A stretch of 64,000 bases of DNA, taken from contig OY292277.1 of assembly GCA_958496175.1 (NCBI GenBank), positions 868,001 through 932,000 of the forward strand. Reading direction: 5' to 3'. The position numbers and the translations under genes were made by a program. This document shows positions 1 to 14,583 of this stretch, one piece after another. Source of the stretch: Sisyra terminalis. Its lineage: Eukaryota > Arthropoda > Insecta > Neuroptera > Sisyridae. Every line of letters starts with the position of its first letter. Position 1 is the stretch's first letter. Below the pieces are notes generated by a model. That model made no database searches and was not told where the DNA came from. It saw nothing but the letters and a program-made list of their open reading frames with translations.

Positions 1-997
1 TATCATTGCGGTTATTTTGCGGTAACATTTGCGGTTATTTTTGCGGTTATTATTGCGGTTATTTTTGCGGATATCATTGCGGTTATTTTGCGGTAACATT
101 TGCGGTTATTTTTGCGGATATTATTGCGGTTATTTTTGCGGATATCATTGCGGTTATTTTGCGGAAATATTTGCGGTTATTTTTGCGGATATTATTGCGG
201 TTATTTTGCTGTAATATTTGCGGTTAATTTTGCGGATATTATTGCGGTTATTTTTGCGGATATCATTGCGGTTATTTTGCTGTAATATTTGCGGTTAATT
301 TTGCGGATATTATTGCGGTTATTTTGGCGGATATCATTGCGGTTATTTTGCTGTAATATTTGCGGTTATTTTTGCGGATATCATTGCGGTTGTTTTACGG
401 TGATATTTGCGGTTATTTTTGCGGATATCATTGCGGTTATTTTTGCGGATATTATTGCGGTTATTTTTGCGGATATTATTGCGGTTATTTTTGCTGATAT
501 CACTGCGGTTATTTTGCGGTAACATTTGCGGTTATTTTTGCGGATATTATTGCGGTTATTTTGGCGGATATCATTGCGGTTATTTTGCTGTAATATTTGC
601 GGTTAATTTTGCGGATATTATTGCGGTTATTTTTGCGGATATCATTGCGGTTATTTTTGCGGATATCATTGCGGTTATTTTGCGGTGATATTTGCGGTTA
701 TTTTTGCGGATATCATTGCGGTTATTTTGCGGATATTATTGCGGTTATTTATGCGGATATCATTGCGGATATTTTGCGGTAACATTTGCGGTTATTTTTG
801 CGGATATTATTGCGGTTATTTTGGCGGATATCATTGCGGTTATTTTGCTGTAATATTTGCGTTTTTTTTTGCGGATATCATTGCGGTTGTTTTGCGGTGA
901 TATTTGCGGTTATTTTAGCGGATATCATTGCGGTTATTTTGCGGTGATATTTGCGGTTATTTTTGCGGATATCATTGCGGTTATTTTGCGGTAATAT
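1..997. repeat. Left-edge part of the A-type array
   Basis: This holds ordinary 24/23-base units with A-type variants: TTGGCGGATATC, TTGCTGATATCACTGCGG near 492, and a T9 run at 862-870. Bases about 767-1,300 recur at about 1,963-2,496 at a constant spacing of 1,196, including the T9 run (2,058-2,066), with a few substitutions. The left end of the array is not in the window. Confidence 0.85.
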
Positions 998-3900
998 TTG
1001 CGGTTATTTTTGCGGATATCATTGCGGTTATTTTTGCGGATATTATTGCGGTTATTTTTGCGGATATCATTGCGGTTATTTTGCTGTAATATTTGCGGTT
1101 AATTTTGCGGATATTATTGCGGTTATTTTTGCGGATATCATTGCGGTTATTTTTGCGGATATCATTGCGGTTATTTTGCGGTGATATTTGCGGTTATTTT
1201 TGCGGATATCATTGCGGTTATTTTGCGGTAATATTTGCGGTTATTTTTGCGGATATCATTGCGGTTATTTTTGCGGTTATTATTGCGGTTATTTTTGCGG
1301 ATATCATTGCGGTTATTTTGCGGTAATATTTGCGGTTATTTTTGCGGATATTATTGCGGTTATTTTGCTGTAATATTTGCGGTTAATTTTGCGGATATCA
1401 TTGCGGTTATTTTTGCGGAAATTATTGCGGTTATTTTTGCGGATATCATTGCGGTTATTTTGCGGTGATATTTGCGGTGATATTTGCGGTTATTTTTGCG
1501 GATATCATTGCGGTTATTTTTGCGGATATTATTGCGGTTATTTTTGCGGATATTATTGCGGTTATTTTTGCGGATATCATTGCGGTTATTTTGCGGTAAT
1601 ATTCGCGGTTATTTTTGCGGATATCATTGCGGTTATTTTTGCAGATATTATTGCGGTTATTTTTGCGGATATTATTGCGGTTATTTATGCGGATATCATT
1701 GCGGATATTTTGCGGTAACATTTGCGGTTATTTTTGCGGATATTATTGCGGTTATTTTTGCGGATATCATTGCGGTTATTTTGCGGAAATATTTGCGGTT
1801 ATTTTTGCGGATATTATTGCGGTTATTTTGCGGATATTATTGCGGTTATTTTGCGGTAATATTTGCGGTTATTTTTGCGGATATCATTGCGGTTATTTTT
1901 GCGGATATTATTGCGGTTATTTTTGCGGATATTATTGCGGTTATTTTTGCGGATATCACTGCGGTTATTTTGCGGTAACATTTGCGGTTATTTTTGCGGA
2001 TATTATTGCGGTTATTTTGGCGGATATCATTGCGGTTATTTTGCTGTAATATTTGCGTTTTTTTTTGCGGATATCATTGCGGTTGTTTAGCGGTGATATT
2101 TGCGGTTATTTTAGCGGATATCATTGCGGTTATTTTGCGGTGATATTTGCGGTTATTTTTGCGGATATCATTGCGGTTATTTTGCGGTAATATTTGCGGT
2201 TATTTTTGCGGATATCATTGCGGTTATTTTTGCGGATATTATTGCGGTTATTTTTGCGGATATCATTGCGGTTATTTTGCTGTAATATTTGCGGTTAATT
2301 TTGCGGATATTATTGCGGTTATTTTTGCGGATATCATTGCGGTTATTTTTGCGGATATCATTGCGGTTATTTTGCGGTGATATTTGCGGTTATTTTTGCG
2401 GATATCATTGCGGTTATTTTGCGGTAATATTTGCGGTTATTTTTGCGGATATCATTGCGGTTATTTTTGCGGATATTATTGCGGTTATTTTTGCGGATAT
2501 TATTGCGGTTATTTTTGCGGATATCATTACGGTTATTTTGCGGTAACATTTGCGGTTATTTTTGCGGATATTATTGCGGTTATTTTTGCGGATATCATTG
2601 CGGTTATTTTGCGGTAATGTTTGCGGTTATTTTTGCGGATATTATTGCGGTTATTTTGCTGTAATATTTGCGGTTAATTTTGCGGATATCATTGCGGTTA
2701 TTTTTGCGGGTATTATTGCGGTTATTTTAGCGGATATCATTACGGTTATTTTTGCAGATATCATTGCGGTTATTTTGCGGTGATATTTGCGATTATTTTT
2801 GCGGATATCATTGCGGTTATTTTGCGGTAATATTTGCGGTTATTTTTGCGGATATCAATGCGGTTATTTTTGCGGATATTATTGCGGTTATTTTTGCGGA
2901 TATTATTTCGGTTATTTTTGCGGATATCATTGCGGTTATTTTGCGGTAATATTTGCGGTTATTTTTGCGGATATCAATGCGGTTATTTTTGCGGATATTA
3001 TTGCGGTTATTTTTGCGGATATTATTGCGGTTATTTTTGCGGATATCATTGCGGTTATTTTGCGGTAACATTTGCGGTTATTTTTGCGGTTATTATTGCG
3101 GTTATTTTTGCGGATATCATTGCGGTTATTTTGCGGTAATATTTGCGGTTATTTTTGCGGATATTATTGCGGTTATTTTGCTGTAATATTTGCGGTTAAT
3201 TTTGCGGATATCATTGCGGTTATTTTTGCGGATATTATTGCGGTTATTTTTGCGGATATCATTGCGGTTATTTTGCGGTGATATTTGCGGTTATTTTTGC
3301 GGATATCATTGCGGTTATTTTTGCGGATATTATTGCGGTTATTTTTGCGGATATTATTGCGGTTATTTTTGCGGATATCATTGCGGTTATTTTGCGGTAA
3401 TATTTGCGGTTATTTTTGCGGATATCATTGCGGTTATTTTTGCAGATATTATTGCGGTTATTTTTGCGGATATTATTGCGGTTATTTTGCGGTAATATTT
3501 GCGGTTATTTTTGCGGATATTATTGCGGTTATTTTGCTGTAATATTTGCGGTTAATTTTGCGGATATCATTGCGGTTATTTTTGCGGATATTATTGCGGT
3601 TATTTTTGCGGATATCATTGCGGTTATTTTGCGGTGATATTTGCGGTTATTTTTGCGGATATCATTGCGGTTATTTTTGCGGATATTATTGCGGTTATTT
3701 TTGCGGATATTATTGCGGTTATTTTTGCGGATATTATTGCGGTTATTTATGCGGATATCATTGCGGATATTTTGCGGTAACATTTGCGGTTATTTTTGCG
3801 GATATTATTGCGGTTATTTTTGCGGATATCATTGCGGTTATTTTGCGGAAATATTTGCGGTTATTTTTGCGGATATTATTGCGGTTATTTTGCTGTAATA

Positions 3901-6900
3901 TTTGCGGTTAATTTTGCGGATATCATTGCGGTTATTTTTGCGGATATTATTGCGGTTATTTTTGCGGATATCATTGCGGTTATTTTGCGGTGATATTTGC
4001 GGTTATTTTTGCGGATATCATTGCGGTTATTTTTGCGGATATTATTGCGGTTATTTTTGCGGATATTATTGCGGTTATTTTTGCGGATATTATTGCGGTT
4101 ATTTATGCGGATATCATTGCGGATATTTTGCGGTAACATTTGCGGTTATTTTTGCGGATATTATTGCGGTTATTTTTGCGGATATCATTGCGGTTATTTT
4201 GCGGAAATATTTGCGGTTATTTTTGCGGATATTATTGCGGTTATTTTGCGGATATTATTGCGGTTATTTTGCGGTAATATTTGCGGTTATTTTTGCGGAT
4301 ATCATTGCGGTTATTTTTGCGGATATTATTGCGGTTATTTTTGCGGATATTATTGCGGTTATTTTTGCGGATATTATTGTGGTTATTTTTGCAGATATCA
4401 TTGCGGTTATTTTGCGGTGATATTTGCGATTATTTTTGCGGATATCATTGCGGTTATTTTGCGGTAATATTTGCGGTTATTTTTGCGGATATCAATGCGG
4501 TTATTTTTGCGGATATTATTGCGGTTATTTTTGCGGATATTATTGCGGTTATTTTTGCGGATATCATTGCGGTTATTTTGCGGTAATATTTGCGGTTATT
4601 TTTGCGGATATCAATGCGGTTATTTTTGCGGATATTATTGCGGTTATTTTTGCGGATATTATTGCGGTTATTTTTGCGGATATCATTGCGGTTATTTTGC
4701 GGTAACATTTGCGGTTATTTTTGCGGTTATTATTGCGGTTATTTTTGCGGATATCATTGCGGTTATTTTGCGGTAATATTTGCGGTTATTTTTGCGGATA
4801 TTATTGCGGTTATTTTGCTGTAATATTTGCGGTTAATTTTGCGGATATCATTGCGGTTATTTTTGCGGATATTATTGCGGTTATTTTTGCGGATATCATT
4901 GCGGTTATTTTGCGGTGATATTTGCGGTTATTTTTGCGGATATCATTGCGGTTATTTTTGCGGATATTATTGCGGTTATTTTTGCGGATATTATTGCGGT
5001 TATTTTTGCGGATATCATTGCGGTTATTTTGCGGTAATATTTGCGGTTATTTTTGCGGATATCATTGCGGTTATTTTTGCAGATATTATTGCGGTTATTT
5101 TTGCGGATATTATTGCGGTTATTTATGCGGATATCATTGCGGATATTTTGCGGTAACATTTGCGGTTATTTTTGCGGATATTATTGCGGTTATTTTTGCG
5201 GATATCATTGCGGTTATTTTGCGGAAATATTTGCGGTTATTTTTGCGGATATTATTGCGGTTATTTTGCGGATATTATTGCGGTTATTTTGCGGTAATAT
5301 TTGCGGTTATTTTTGCGGATATCATTGCGGTTATTTTTGCGGATATTATTGCGGTTATTTTTGCGGATATTATTGCGGTTATTTTTGCTGATATCACTGC
5401 GGTTATTTTGCGGTAACATTTGCGGTTATTTTTGCGGATATTATTGCGGTTATTTTGGCGGATATCATTGCGGTTATTTTGCTGTAATATTTGCGGTTAT
5501 TTTTGCGGATATCATTGCGGTTGTTTTGCGGTGATATTTGCGGTTATTTTAGCGGATATCATTGCGGTTATTTTGCGGTGATATTTGCGGTTATTTTTGC
5601 GGATATCATTGCGGTTATTTTGCGGTAATATTTGCGGTTATTTTTGCGGATATCATTGCGGTTATTTTTGCGGATATTATTGCGGTTATTTTTGCGGATA
5701 TCATTGCGGTTATTTTGCTGTAATATTTGCGGTTAATTTTGCGGATATTATTGCGGTTATTTTTGCGGATATTATTGCGGTTATTTTTGCGGATATCATT
5801 GCGGTTATTTTGCGGTAACATTTGCGGTTATTTTTGCGGATATTATTGCGGTTATTTTTGCGGATATCATTGCGGTTATTTTGCGGTAATATTTGCGGTT
5901 ATTTTTGCGGATATTATTGCGGTTATTTTTGCGGATATCATTGCGGTTATTTTGCGGTGATATTTGCGGTTATTTTTGCGGATATCATTGCGGTTATTTT
6001 GCGGTAATATTTGCGGTTATTTTTGCGGATATCATTGCGGTTATTTTTGCGGATATTATTGCGGTTATTTTTGCGGATATTATTGCGGTTATTTTTGCGG
6101 ATATCATTGCGGTTATTTTGCGGTAACATTTGCGGTTATTTTTGCGGATATTATTGCGGTTATTTTTGCGGATATCATTGCGGTTATTTTGCGGTAATGT
6201 TTGCGGTTATTTTTGCGGATATTATTGCGGTTATTTTGCTGTAATATTTGCGGTTAATTTTGCGGATATCATTGCGGTTATTTTGGCGGATATTATTGCG
6301 GTTATTTTAGCGGATATCATTGCGGTTATTTTTGCAGATATCATTGCGGTTATTTTGCGGTGATATTTGCGATTATTTTTGCGGATATCATTGCGGTTAT
6401 TTTGCGGTAATATTTGCGGTTATTTTTGCGGATATCAATGCGGTTATTTTTGCGGATATTATTGCGGTTATTTTTGCGGATATTATTGCGGTTATTTTTG
6501 CGGATATCATTGCGGTTATTTTGCGGTAATGTTTGCGGTTATTTTTGCGGATATTATTGCGGTTATTTTGCTGTAATATTTGCGGTTAATTTTGCGGATA
6601 TCATTGCGGTTATTTTTGCGGGTATTATTGCGGTTATTTTAGCGGATATCATTGCGGTTATTTTTGCGTATATCATTGCGGTTATTTTGCGGTAATATTT
6701 GCGGTTATTTTTGCGGATATCAATGCGGTTATTTTTGCGGATATTATTGCGGTTATTTTTGCGGATATTATTTCGGTTATTTTTGCGGATATCATTGCGG
6801 TTATTTTGCGGTAATATTTGCGGTTATTTTTGCGGATATCAATGCGGTTATTTTTGCGGATATTATTGCGGTTATTTTTGCGGATATTATTGCGGTTATT

Positions 6901-7790
6901 TTTGCGGATATCATTGCGGTTATTTTGCGGTAACATTTGCGGTTATTTTTGCGGTTATTATTGCGGTTATTTTTGCGGATATCATTGCGGTTATTTTGCG
7001 GTAATATTTGCGGTTATTTTTGCGGATATTATTGCGGTTATTTTGCTGTAATATTTGCGGTTAATTTTGCGGATATCATTGCGGTTATTTTTGCGGATAT
7101 TATTGCGGTTATTTTTGCGGATATCATTGCGGTTATTTTGCGGTGATATTTGCGGTTATTTTTGCGGATATCATTGCGGTTATTTTTGCGGATATTATTG
7201 CGGTTATTTTTGCGGATATTATTGCGGTTATTTTTGCGGATATCATTGCGGTTATTTTGCGGTAATATTTGCGGTTATTTTTGCGGATATCATTGCGGTT
7301 ATTTTTGCAGATATTATTGCGGTTATTTTTGCGGATATTATTGCGGTTATTTATGCGGATATCATTGCGGATATTTTGCGGTAACATTTGCGGTTATTTT
7401 TGCGGATATTATTGCGGTTATTTTTGCGGATATCATTGCGGTTATTTTGCGGAAATATTTGCGGTTATTTTTGCGGATATTATTGCGGTTATTTTGCGGA
7501 TATTATTGCGGTTATTTTGCGGTAATATTTGCGGTTATTTTTGCGGATATCATTGCGGTTATTTTTGCGGATATTATTGCGGTTATTTTTGCGGATATTA
7601 TTGCGGTTATTTTTGCGGATATTATTGTGGTTATTTTTGCAGATATCATTGCGGTTATTTTGCGGTGATATTTGCGATTATTTTTGCGGATATCATTGCG
7701 GTTATTTTGCGGTAATATTTGCGGTTATTTTTGCGGATATCAATGCGGTTATTTTTGCGGATATTATTGCGGTTATTTTTGCGGATATTA
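998..7790. repeat. A1: first copy of a 6,793-base tandem segmental duplication
   Basis: From about 998 every landmark recurs exactly 6,793 bases downstream until about 7,790. The alignment breaks on the left at about 991-998, where GTAATATTTG faces GATATTATTG. Private variants shared by both copies include TATTCGCGG near 1,602, back-to-back GGTGATATTTGC junctions at 1,458-1,485, ATTATTTCGG near 2,908, TTACGG near 2,528 and the T9 run at 2,058-2,066. The segment is itself a mosaic of shorter repeats: 119-base steps at 2,834-3,071, a 356-base pair at 3,496-4,248, and long internal matches at spacings of 2,228, 3,248 and 3,865 bases. No gene is present. Confidence 0.88.
3496..4248. repeat. 356-base tandem pair inside A1
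   Basis: The block that runs from a GCTGTAATATT junction through GGTGATATT, four 24-base units, TTTATGCGGATATC, GGTAACATT and GGAAATATT occurs twice in direct succession at a spacing of 356 bases (for example 3,546 and 3,902). The copies diverge at about 3,893 versus 4,249. The pair is also present as a pair in A2 at about 10,289-11,041, so it predates the 6,793-base duplication. Confidence 0.85.
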
Positions 7791-10700
7791 TTGCGGTTAT
7801 TTTTGCGGATATCATTGCGGTTATTTTTGCGGATATTATTGCGGTTATTTTTGCGGATATCATTGCGGTTATTTTGCTGTAATATTTGCGGTTAATTTTG
7901 CGGATATTATTGCGGTTATTTTTGCGGATATCATTGCGGTTATTTTTGCGGATATCATTGCGGTTATTTTGCGGTGATATTTGCGGTTATTTTTGCGGAT
8001 ATCATTGCGGTTATTTTGCGGTAATATTTGCGGTTATTTTTGCGGATATCATTGCGGTTATTTTTGCGGTTATTATTGCGGTTATTTTTGCGGATATCAT
8101 TGCGGTTATTTTGCGGTAATATTTGCGGTTATTTTTGCGGATATTATTGCGGTTATTTTGCTGTAATATTTGCGGTTAATTTTGCGGATATCATTGCGGT
8201 TATTTTTGCGGAAATTATTGCGGTTATTTTTGCGGATATCATTGCGGTTATTTTGCGGTGATATTTGCGGTGATATTTGCGGTTATTTTTGCGGATATCA
8301 TTGCGGTTATTTTTGCGGATATTATTGCGGTTATTTTTGCGGATATTATTGCGGTTATTTTTGCGGATATCATTGCGGTTATTTTGCGGTAATATTCGCG
8401 GTTATTTTTGCGGATATCATTGCGGTTATTTTTGCAGATATTATTGCGGTTATTTTTGCGGATATTATTGCGGTTATTTATGCGGATATCATTGCGGATA
8501 TTTTGCGGTAACATTTGCGGTTATTTTTGCGGATATTATTGCGGTTATTTTTGCGGATATCATTGCGGTTATTTTGCGGAAATATTTGCGGTTATTTTTG
8601 CGGATATTATTGCGGTTATTTTGCGGATATTATTGCGGTTATTTTGCGGTAATATTTGCGGTTATTTTTGCGGATATCATTGCGGTTATTTTTGCGGATA
8701 TTATTGCGGTTATTTTTGCGGATATTATTGCGGTTATTTTTGCGGATATCACTGCGGTTATTTTGCGGTAACATTTGCGGTTATTTTTGCGGATATTATT
8801 GCGGTTATTTTGGCGGATATCATTGCGGTTATTTTGCTGTAATATTTGCGTTTTTTTTTGCGGATATCATTGCGGTTGTTTAGCGGTGATATTTGCGGTT
8901 ATTTTAGCGGATATCATTGCGGTTATTTTGCGGTGATATTTGCGGTTATTTTTGCGGATATCATTGCGGTTATTTTGCGGTAATATTTGCGGTTATTTTT
9001 GCGGATATCATTGCGGTTATTTTTGCGGATATTATTGCGGTTATTTTTGCGGATATCATTGCGGTTATTTTGCTGTAATATTTGCGGTTAATTTTGCGGA
9101 TATTATTGCGGTTATTTTTGCGGATATCATTGCGGTTATTTTTGCGGATATCATTGCGGTTATTTTGCGGTGATATTTGCGGTTATTTTTGCGGATATCA
9201 TTGCGGTTATTTTGCGGTAATATTTGCGGTTATTTTTGCGGATATCATTGCGGTTATTTTTGCGGATATTATTGCGGTTATTTTTGCGGATATTATTGCG
9301 GTTATTTTTGCGGATATCATTACGGTTATTTTGCGGTAACATTTGCGGTTATTTTTGCGGATATTATTGCGGTTATTTTTGCGGATATCATTGCGGTTAT
9401 TTTGCGGTAATGTTTGCGGTTATTTTTGCGGATATTATTGCGGTTATTTTGCTGTAATATTTGCGGTTAATTTTGCGGATATCATTGCGGTTATTTTTGC
9501 GGGTATTATTGCGGTTATTTTAGCGGATATCATTACGGTTATTTTTGCAGATATCATTGCGGTTATTTTGCGGTGATATTTGCGATTATTTTTGCGGATA
9601 TCATTGCGGTTATTTTGCGGTAATATTTGCGGTTATTTTTGCGGATATCAATGCGGTTATTTTTGCGGATATTATTGCGGTTATTTTTGCGGATATTATT
9701 TCGGTTATTTTTGCGGATATCATTGCGGTTATTTTGCGGTAATATTTGCGGTTATTTTTGCGGATATCAATGCGGTTATTTTTGCGGATATTATTGCGGT
9801 TATTTTTGCGGATATTATTGCGGTTATTTTTGCGGATATCATTGCGGTTATTTTGCGGTAACATTTGCGGTTATTTTTGCGGTTATTATTGCGGTTATTT
9901 TTGCGGATATCATTGCGGTTATTTTGCGGTAATATTTGCGGTTATTTTTGCGGATATTATTGCGGTTATTTTGCTGTAATATTTGCGGTTAATTTTGCGG
10001 ATATCATTGCGGTTATTTTTGCGGATATTATTGCGGTTATTTTTGCGGATATCATTGCGGTTATTTTGCGGTGATATTTGCGGTTATTTTTGCGGATATC
10101 ATTGCGGTTATTTTTGCGGATATTATTGCGGTTATTTTTGCGGATATTATTGCGGTTATTTTTGCGGATATCATTGCGGTTATTTTGCGGTAATATTTGC
10201 GGTTATTTTTGCGGATATCATTGCGGTTATTTTTGCAGATATTATTGCGGTTATTTTTGCGGATATTATTGCGGTTATTTTGCGGTAATATTTGCGGTTA
10301 TTTTTGCGGATATTATTGCGGTTATTTTGCTGTAATATTTGCGGTTAATTTTGCGGATATCATTGCGGTTATTTTTGCGGATATTATTGCGGTTATTTTT
10401 GCGGATATCATTGCGGTTATTTTGCGGTGATATTTGCGGTTATTTTTGCGGATATCATTGCGGTTATTTTTGCGGATATTATTGCGGTTATTTTTGCGGA
10501 TATTATTGCGGTTATTTTTGCGGATATTATTGCGGTTATTTATGCGGATATCATTGCGGATATTTTGCGGTAACATTTGCGGTTATTTTTGCGGATATTA
10601 TTGCGGTTATTTTTGCGGATATCATTGCGGTTATTTTGCGGAAATATTTGCGGTTATTTTTGCGGATATTATTGCGGTTATTTTGCTGTAATATTTGCGG

Positions 10701-13700
10701 TTAATTTTGCGGATATCATTGCGGTTATTTTTGCGGATATTATTGCGGTTATTTTTGCGGATATCATTGCGGTTATTTTGCGGTGATATTTGCGGTTATT
10801 TTTGCGGATATCATTGCGGTTATTTTTGCGGATATTATTGCGGTTATTTTTGCGGATATTATTGCGGTTATTTTTGCGGATATTATTGCGGTTATTTATG
10901 CGGATATCATTGCGGATATTTTGCGGTAACATTTGCGGTTATTTTTGCGGATATTATTGCGGTTATTTTTGCGGATATCATTGCGGTTATTTTGCGGAAA
11001 TATTTGCGGTTATTTTTGCGGATATTATTGCGGTTATTTTGCGGATATTATTGCGGTTATTTTGCGGTAATATTTGCGGTTATTTTTGCGGATATCATTG
11101 CGGTTATTTTTGCGGATATTATTGCGGTTATTTTTGCGGATATTATTGCGGTTATTTTTGCGGATATTATTGTGGTTATTTTTGCAGATATCATTGCGGT
11201 TATTTTGCGGTGATATTTGCGATTATTTTTGCGGATATCATTGCGGTTATTTTGCGGTAATATTTGCGGTTATTTTTGCGGATATCAATGCGGTTATTTT
11301 TGCGGATATTATTGCGGTTATTTTTGCGGATATTATTGCGGTTATTTTTGCGGATATCATTGCGGTTATTTTGCGGTAATATTTGCGGTTATTTTTGCGG
11401 ATATCAATGCGGTTATTTTTGCGGATATTATTGCGGTTATTTTTGCGGATATTATTGCGGTTATTTTTGCGGATATCATTGCGGTTATTTTGCGGTAACA
11501 TTTGCGGTTATTTTTGCGGTTATTATTGCGGTTATTTTTGCGGATATCATTGCGGTTATTTTGCGGTAATATTTGCGGTTATTTTTGCGGATATTATTGC
11601 GGTTATTTTGCTGTAATATTTGCGGTTAATTTTGCGGATATCATTGCGGTTATTTTTGCGGATATTATTGCGGTTATTTTTGCGGATATCATTGCGGTTA
11701 TTTTGCGGTGATATTTGCGGTTATTTTTGCGGATATCATTGCGGTTATTTTTGCGGATATTATTGCGGTTATTTTTGCGGATATTATTGCGGTTATTTTT
11801 GCGGATATCATTGCGGTTATTTTGCGGTAATATTTGCGGTTATTTTTGCGGATATCATTGCGGTTATTTTTGCAGATATTATTGCGGTTATTTTTGCGGA
11901 TATTATTGCGGTTATTTATGCGGATATCATTGCGGATATTTTGCGGTAACATTTGCGGTTATTTTTGCGGATATTATTGCGGTTATTTTTGCGGATATCA
12001 TTGCGGTTATTTTGCGGAAATATTTGCGGTTATTTTTGCGGATATTATTGCGGTTATTTTGCGGATATTATTGCGGTTATTTTGCGGTAATATTTGCGGT
12101 TATTTTTGCGGATATCATTGCGGTTATTTTTGCGGATATTATTGCGGTTATTTTTGCGGATATTATTGCGGTTATTTTTGCTGATATCACTGCGGTTATT
12201 TTGCGGTAACATTTGCGGTTATTTTTGCGGATATTATTGCGGTTATTTTGGCGGATATCATTGCGGTTATTTTGCTGTAATATTTGCGGTTATTTTTGCG
12301 GATATCATTGCGGTTGTTTTGCGGTGATATTTGCGGTTATTTTAGCGGATATCATTGCGGTTATTTTGCGGTGATATTTGCGGTTATTTTTGCGGATATC
12401 ATTGCGGTTATTTTGCGGTAATATTTGCGGTTATTTTTGCGGATATCATTGCGGTTATTTTTGCGGATATTATTGCGGTTATTTTTGCGGATATCATTGC
12501 GGTTATTTTGCTGTAATATTTGCGGTTAATTTTGCGGATATTATTGCGGTTATTTTTGCGGATATTATTGCGGTTATTTTTGCGGATATCATTGCGGTTA
12601 TTTTGCGGTAACATTTGCGGTTATTTTTGCGGATATTATTGCGGTTATTTTTGCGGATATCATTGCGGTTATTTTGCGGTAATATTTGCGGTTATTTTTG
12701 CGGATATTATTGCGGTTATTTTTGCGGATATCATTGCGGTTATTTTGCGGTGATATTTGCGGTTATTTTTGCGGATATCATTGCGGTTATTTTGCGGTAA
12801 TATTTGCGGTTATTTTTGCGGATATCATTGCGGTTATTTTTGCGGATATTATTGCGGTTATTTTTGCGGATATTATTGCGGTTATTTTTGCGGATATCAT
12901 TGCGGTTATTTTGCGGTAACATTTGCGGTTATTTTTGCGGATATTATTGCGGTTATTTTTGCGGATATCATTGCGGTTATTTTGCGGTAATGTTTGCGGT
13001 TATTTTTGCGGATATTATTGCGGTTATTTTGCTGTAATATTTGCGGTTAATTTTGCGGATATCATTGCGGTTATTTTGGCGGATATTATTGCGGTTATTT
13101 TAGCGGATATCATTGCGGTTATTTTTGCAGATATCATTGCGGTTATTTTGCGGTGATATTTGCGATTATTTTTGCGGATATCATTGCGGTTATTTTGCGG
13201 TAATATTTGCGGTTATTTTTGCGGATATCAATGCGGTTATTTTTGCGGATATTATTGCGGTTATTTTTGCGGATATTATTGCGGTTATTTTTGCGGATAT
13301 CATTGCGGTTATTTTGCGGTAATGTTTGCGGTTATTTTTGCGGATATTATTGCGGTTATTTTGCTGTAATATTTGCGGTTAATTTTGCGGATATCATTGC
13401 GGTTATTTTTGCGGGTATTATTGCGGTTATTTTAGCGGATATCATTGCGGTTATTTTTGCGTATATCATTGCGGTTATTTTGCGGTAATATTTGCGGTTA
13501 TTTTTGCGGATATCAATGCGGTTATTTTTGCGGATATTATTGCGGTTATTTTTGCGGATATTATTTCGGTTATTTTTGCGGATATCATTGCGGTTATTTT
13601 GCGGTAATATTTGCGGTTATTTTTGCGGATATCAATGCGGTTATTTTTGCGGATATTATTGCGGTTATTTTTGCGGATATTATTGCGGTTATTTTTGCGG

Positions 13701-14583
13701 ATATCATTGCGGTTATTTTGCGGTAACATTTGCGGTTATTTTTGCGGTTATTATTGCGGTTATTTTTGCGGATATCATTGCGGTTATTTTGCGGTAATAT
13801 TTGCGGTTATTTTTGCGGATATTATTGCGGTTATTTTGCTGTAATATTTGCGGTTAATTTTGCGGATATCATTGCGGTTATTTTTGCGGATATTATTGCG
13901 GTTATTTTTGCGGATATCATTGCGGTTATTTTGCGGTGATATTTGCGGTTATTTTTGCGGATATCATTGCGGTTATTTTTGCGGATATTATTGCGGTTAT
14001 TTTTGCGGATATTATTGCGGTTATTTTTGCGGATATCATTGCGGTTATTTTGCGGTAATATTTGCGGTTATTTTTGCGGATATCATTGCGGTTATTTTTG
14101 CAGATATTATTGCGGTTATTTTTGCGGATATTATTGCGGTTATTTATGCGGATATCATTGCGGATATTTTGCGGTAACATTTGCGGTTATTTTTGCGGAT
14201 ATTATTGCGGTTATTTTTGCGGATATCATTGCGGTTATTTTGCGGAAATATTTGCGGTTATTTTTGCGGATATTATTGCGGTTATTTTGCGGATATTATT
14301 GCGGTTATTTTGCGGTAATATTTGCGGTTATTTTTGCGGATATCATTGCGGTTATTTTTGCGGATATTATTGCGGTTATTTTTGCGGATATTATTGCGGT
14401 TATTTTTGCGGATATTATTGTGGTTATTTTTGCAGATATCATTGCGGTTATTTTGCGGTGATATTTGCGATTATTTTTGCGGATATCATTGCGGTTATTT
14501 TGCGGTAATATTTGCGGTTATTTTTGCGGATATCAATGCGGTTATTTTTGCGGATATTATTGCGGTTATTTTTGCGGATATTA
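7791..14583. repeat. A2: second copy of the 6,793-base duplication
   Basis: This follows A1 directly, with no spacer. It keeps the same spacing to A1 from end to end, so I found no net insertion or deletion across about 6.8 kb. The diagnostic variants recur in place: TATTCGCGG near 8,395, the T9 run at 8,851-8,859, the double GGTGATATT at 8,251-8,278 and ATTATTTCGG near 9,701. The join at about 7,791 fuses sequence matching about 4,542 of A1 to sequence matching 998, as expected for unequal exchange or replication slippage between out-of-register units. A base-by-base identity was not computed. Confidence 0.88.
10289..11041. repeat. 356-base tandem pair inside A2
   Basis: This is the A2 counterpart of the 356-base pair in A1, shifted by 6,793 bases. 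Both members carry the TTTATGCGGATATC and GGAAATATT variants. Confidence 0.85.
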
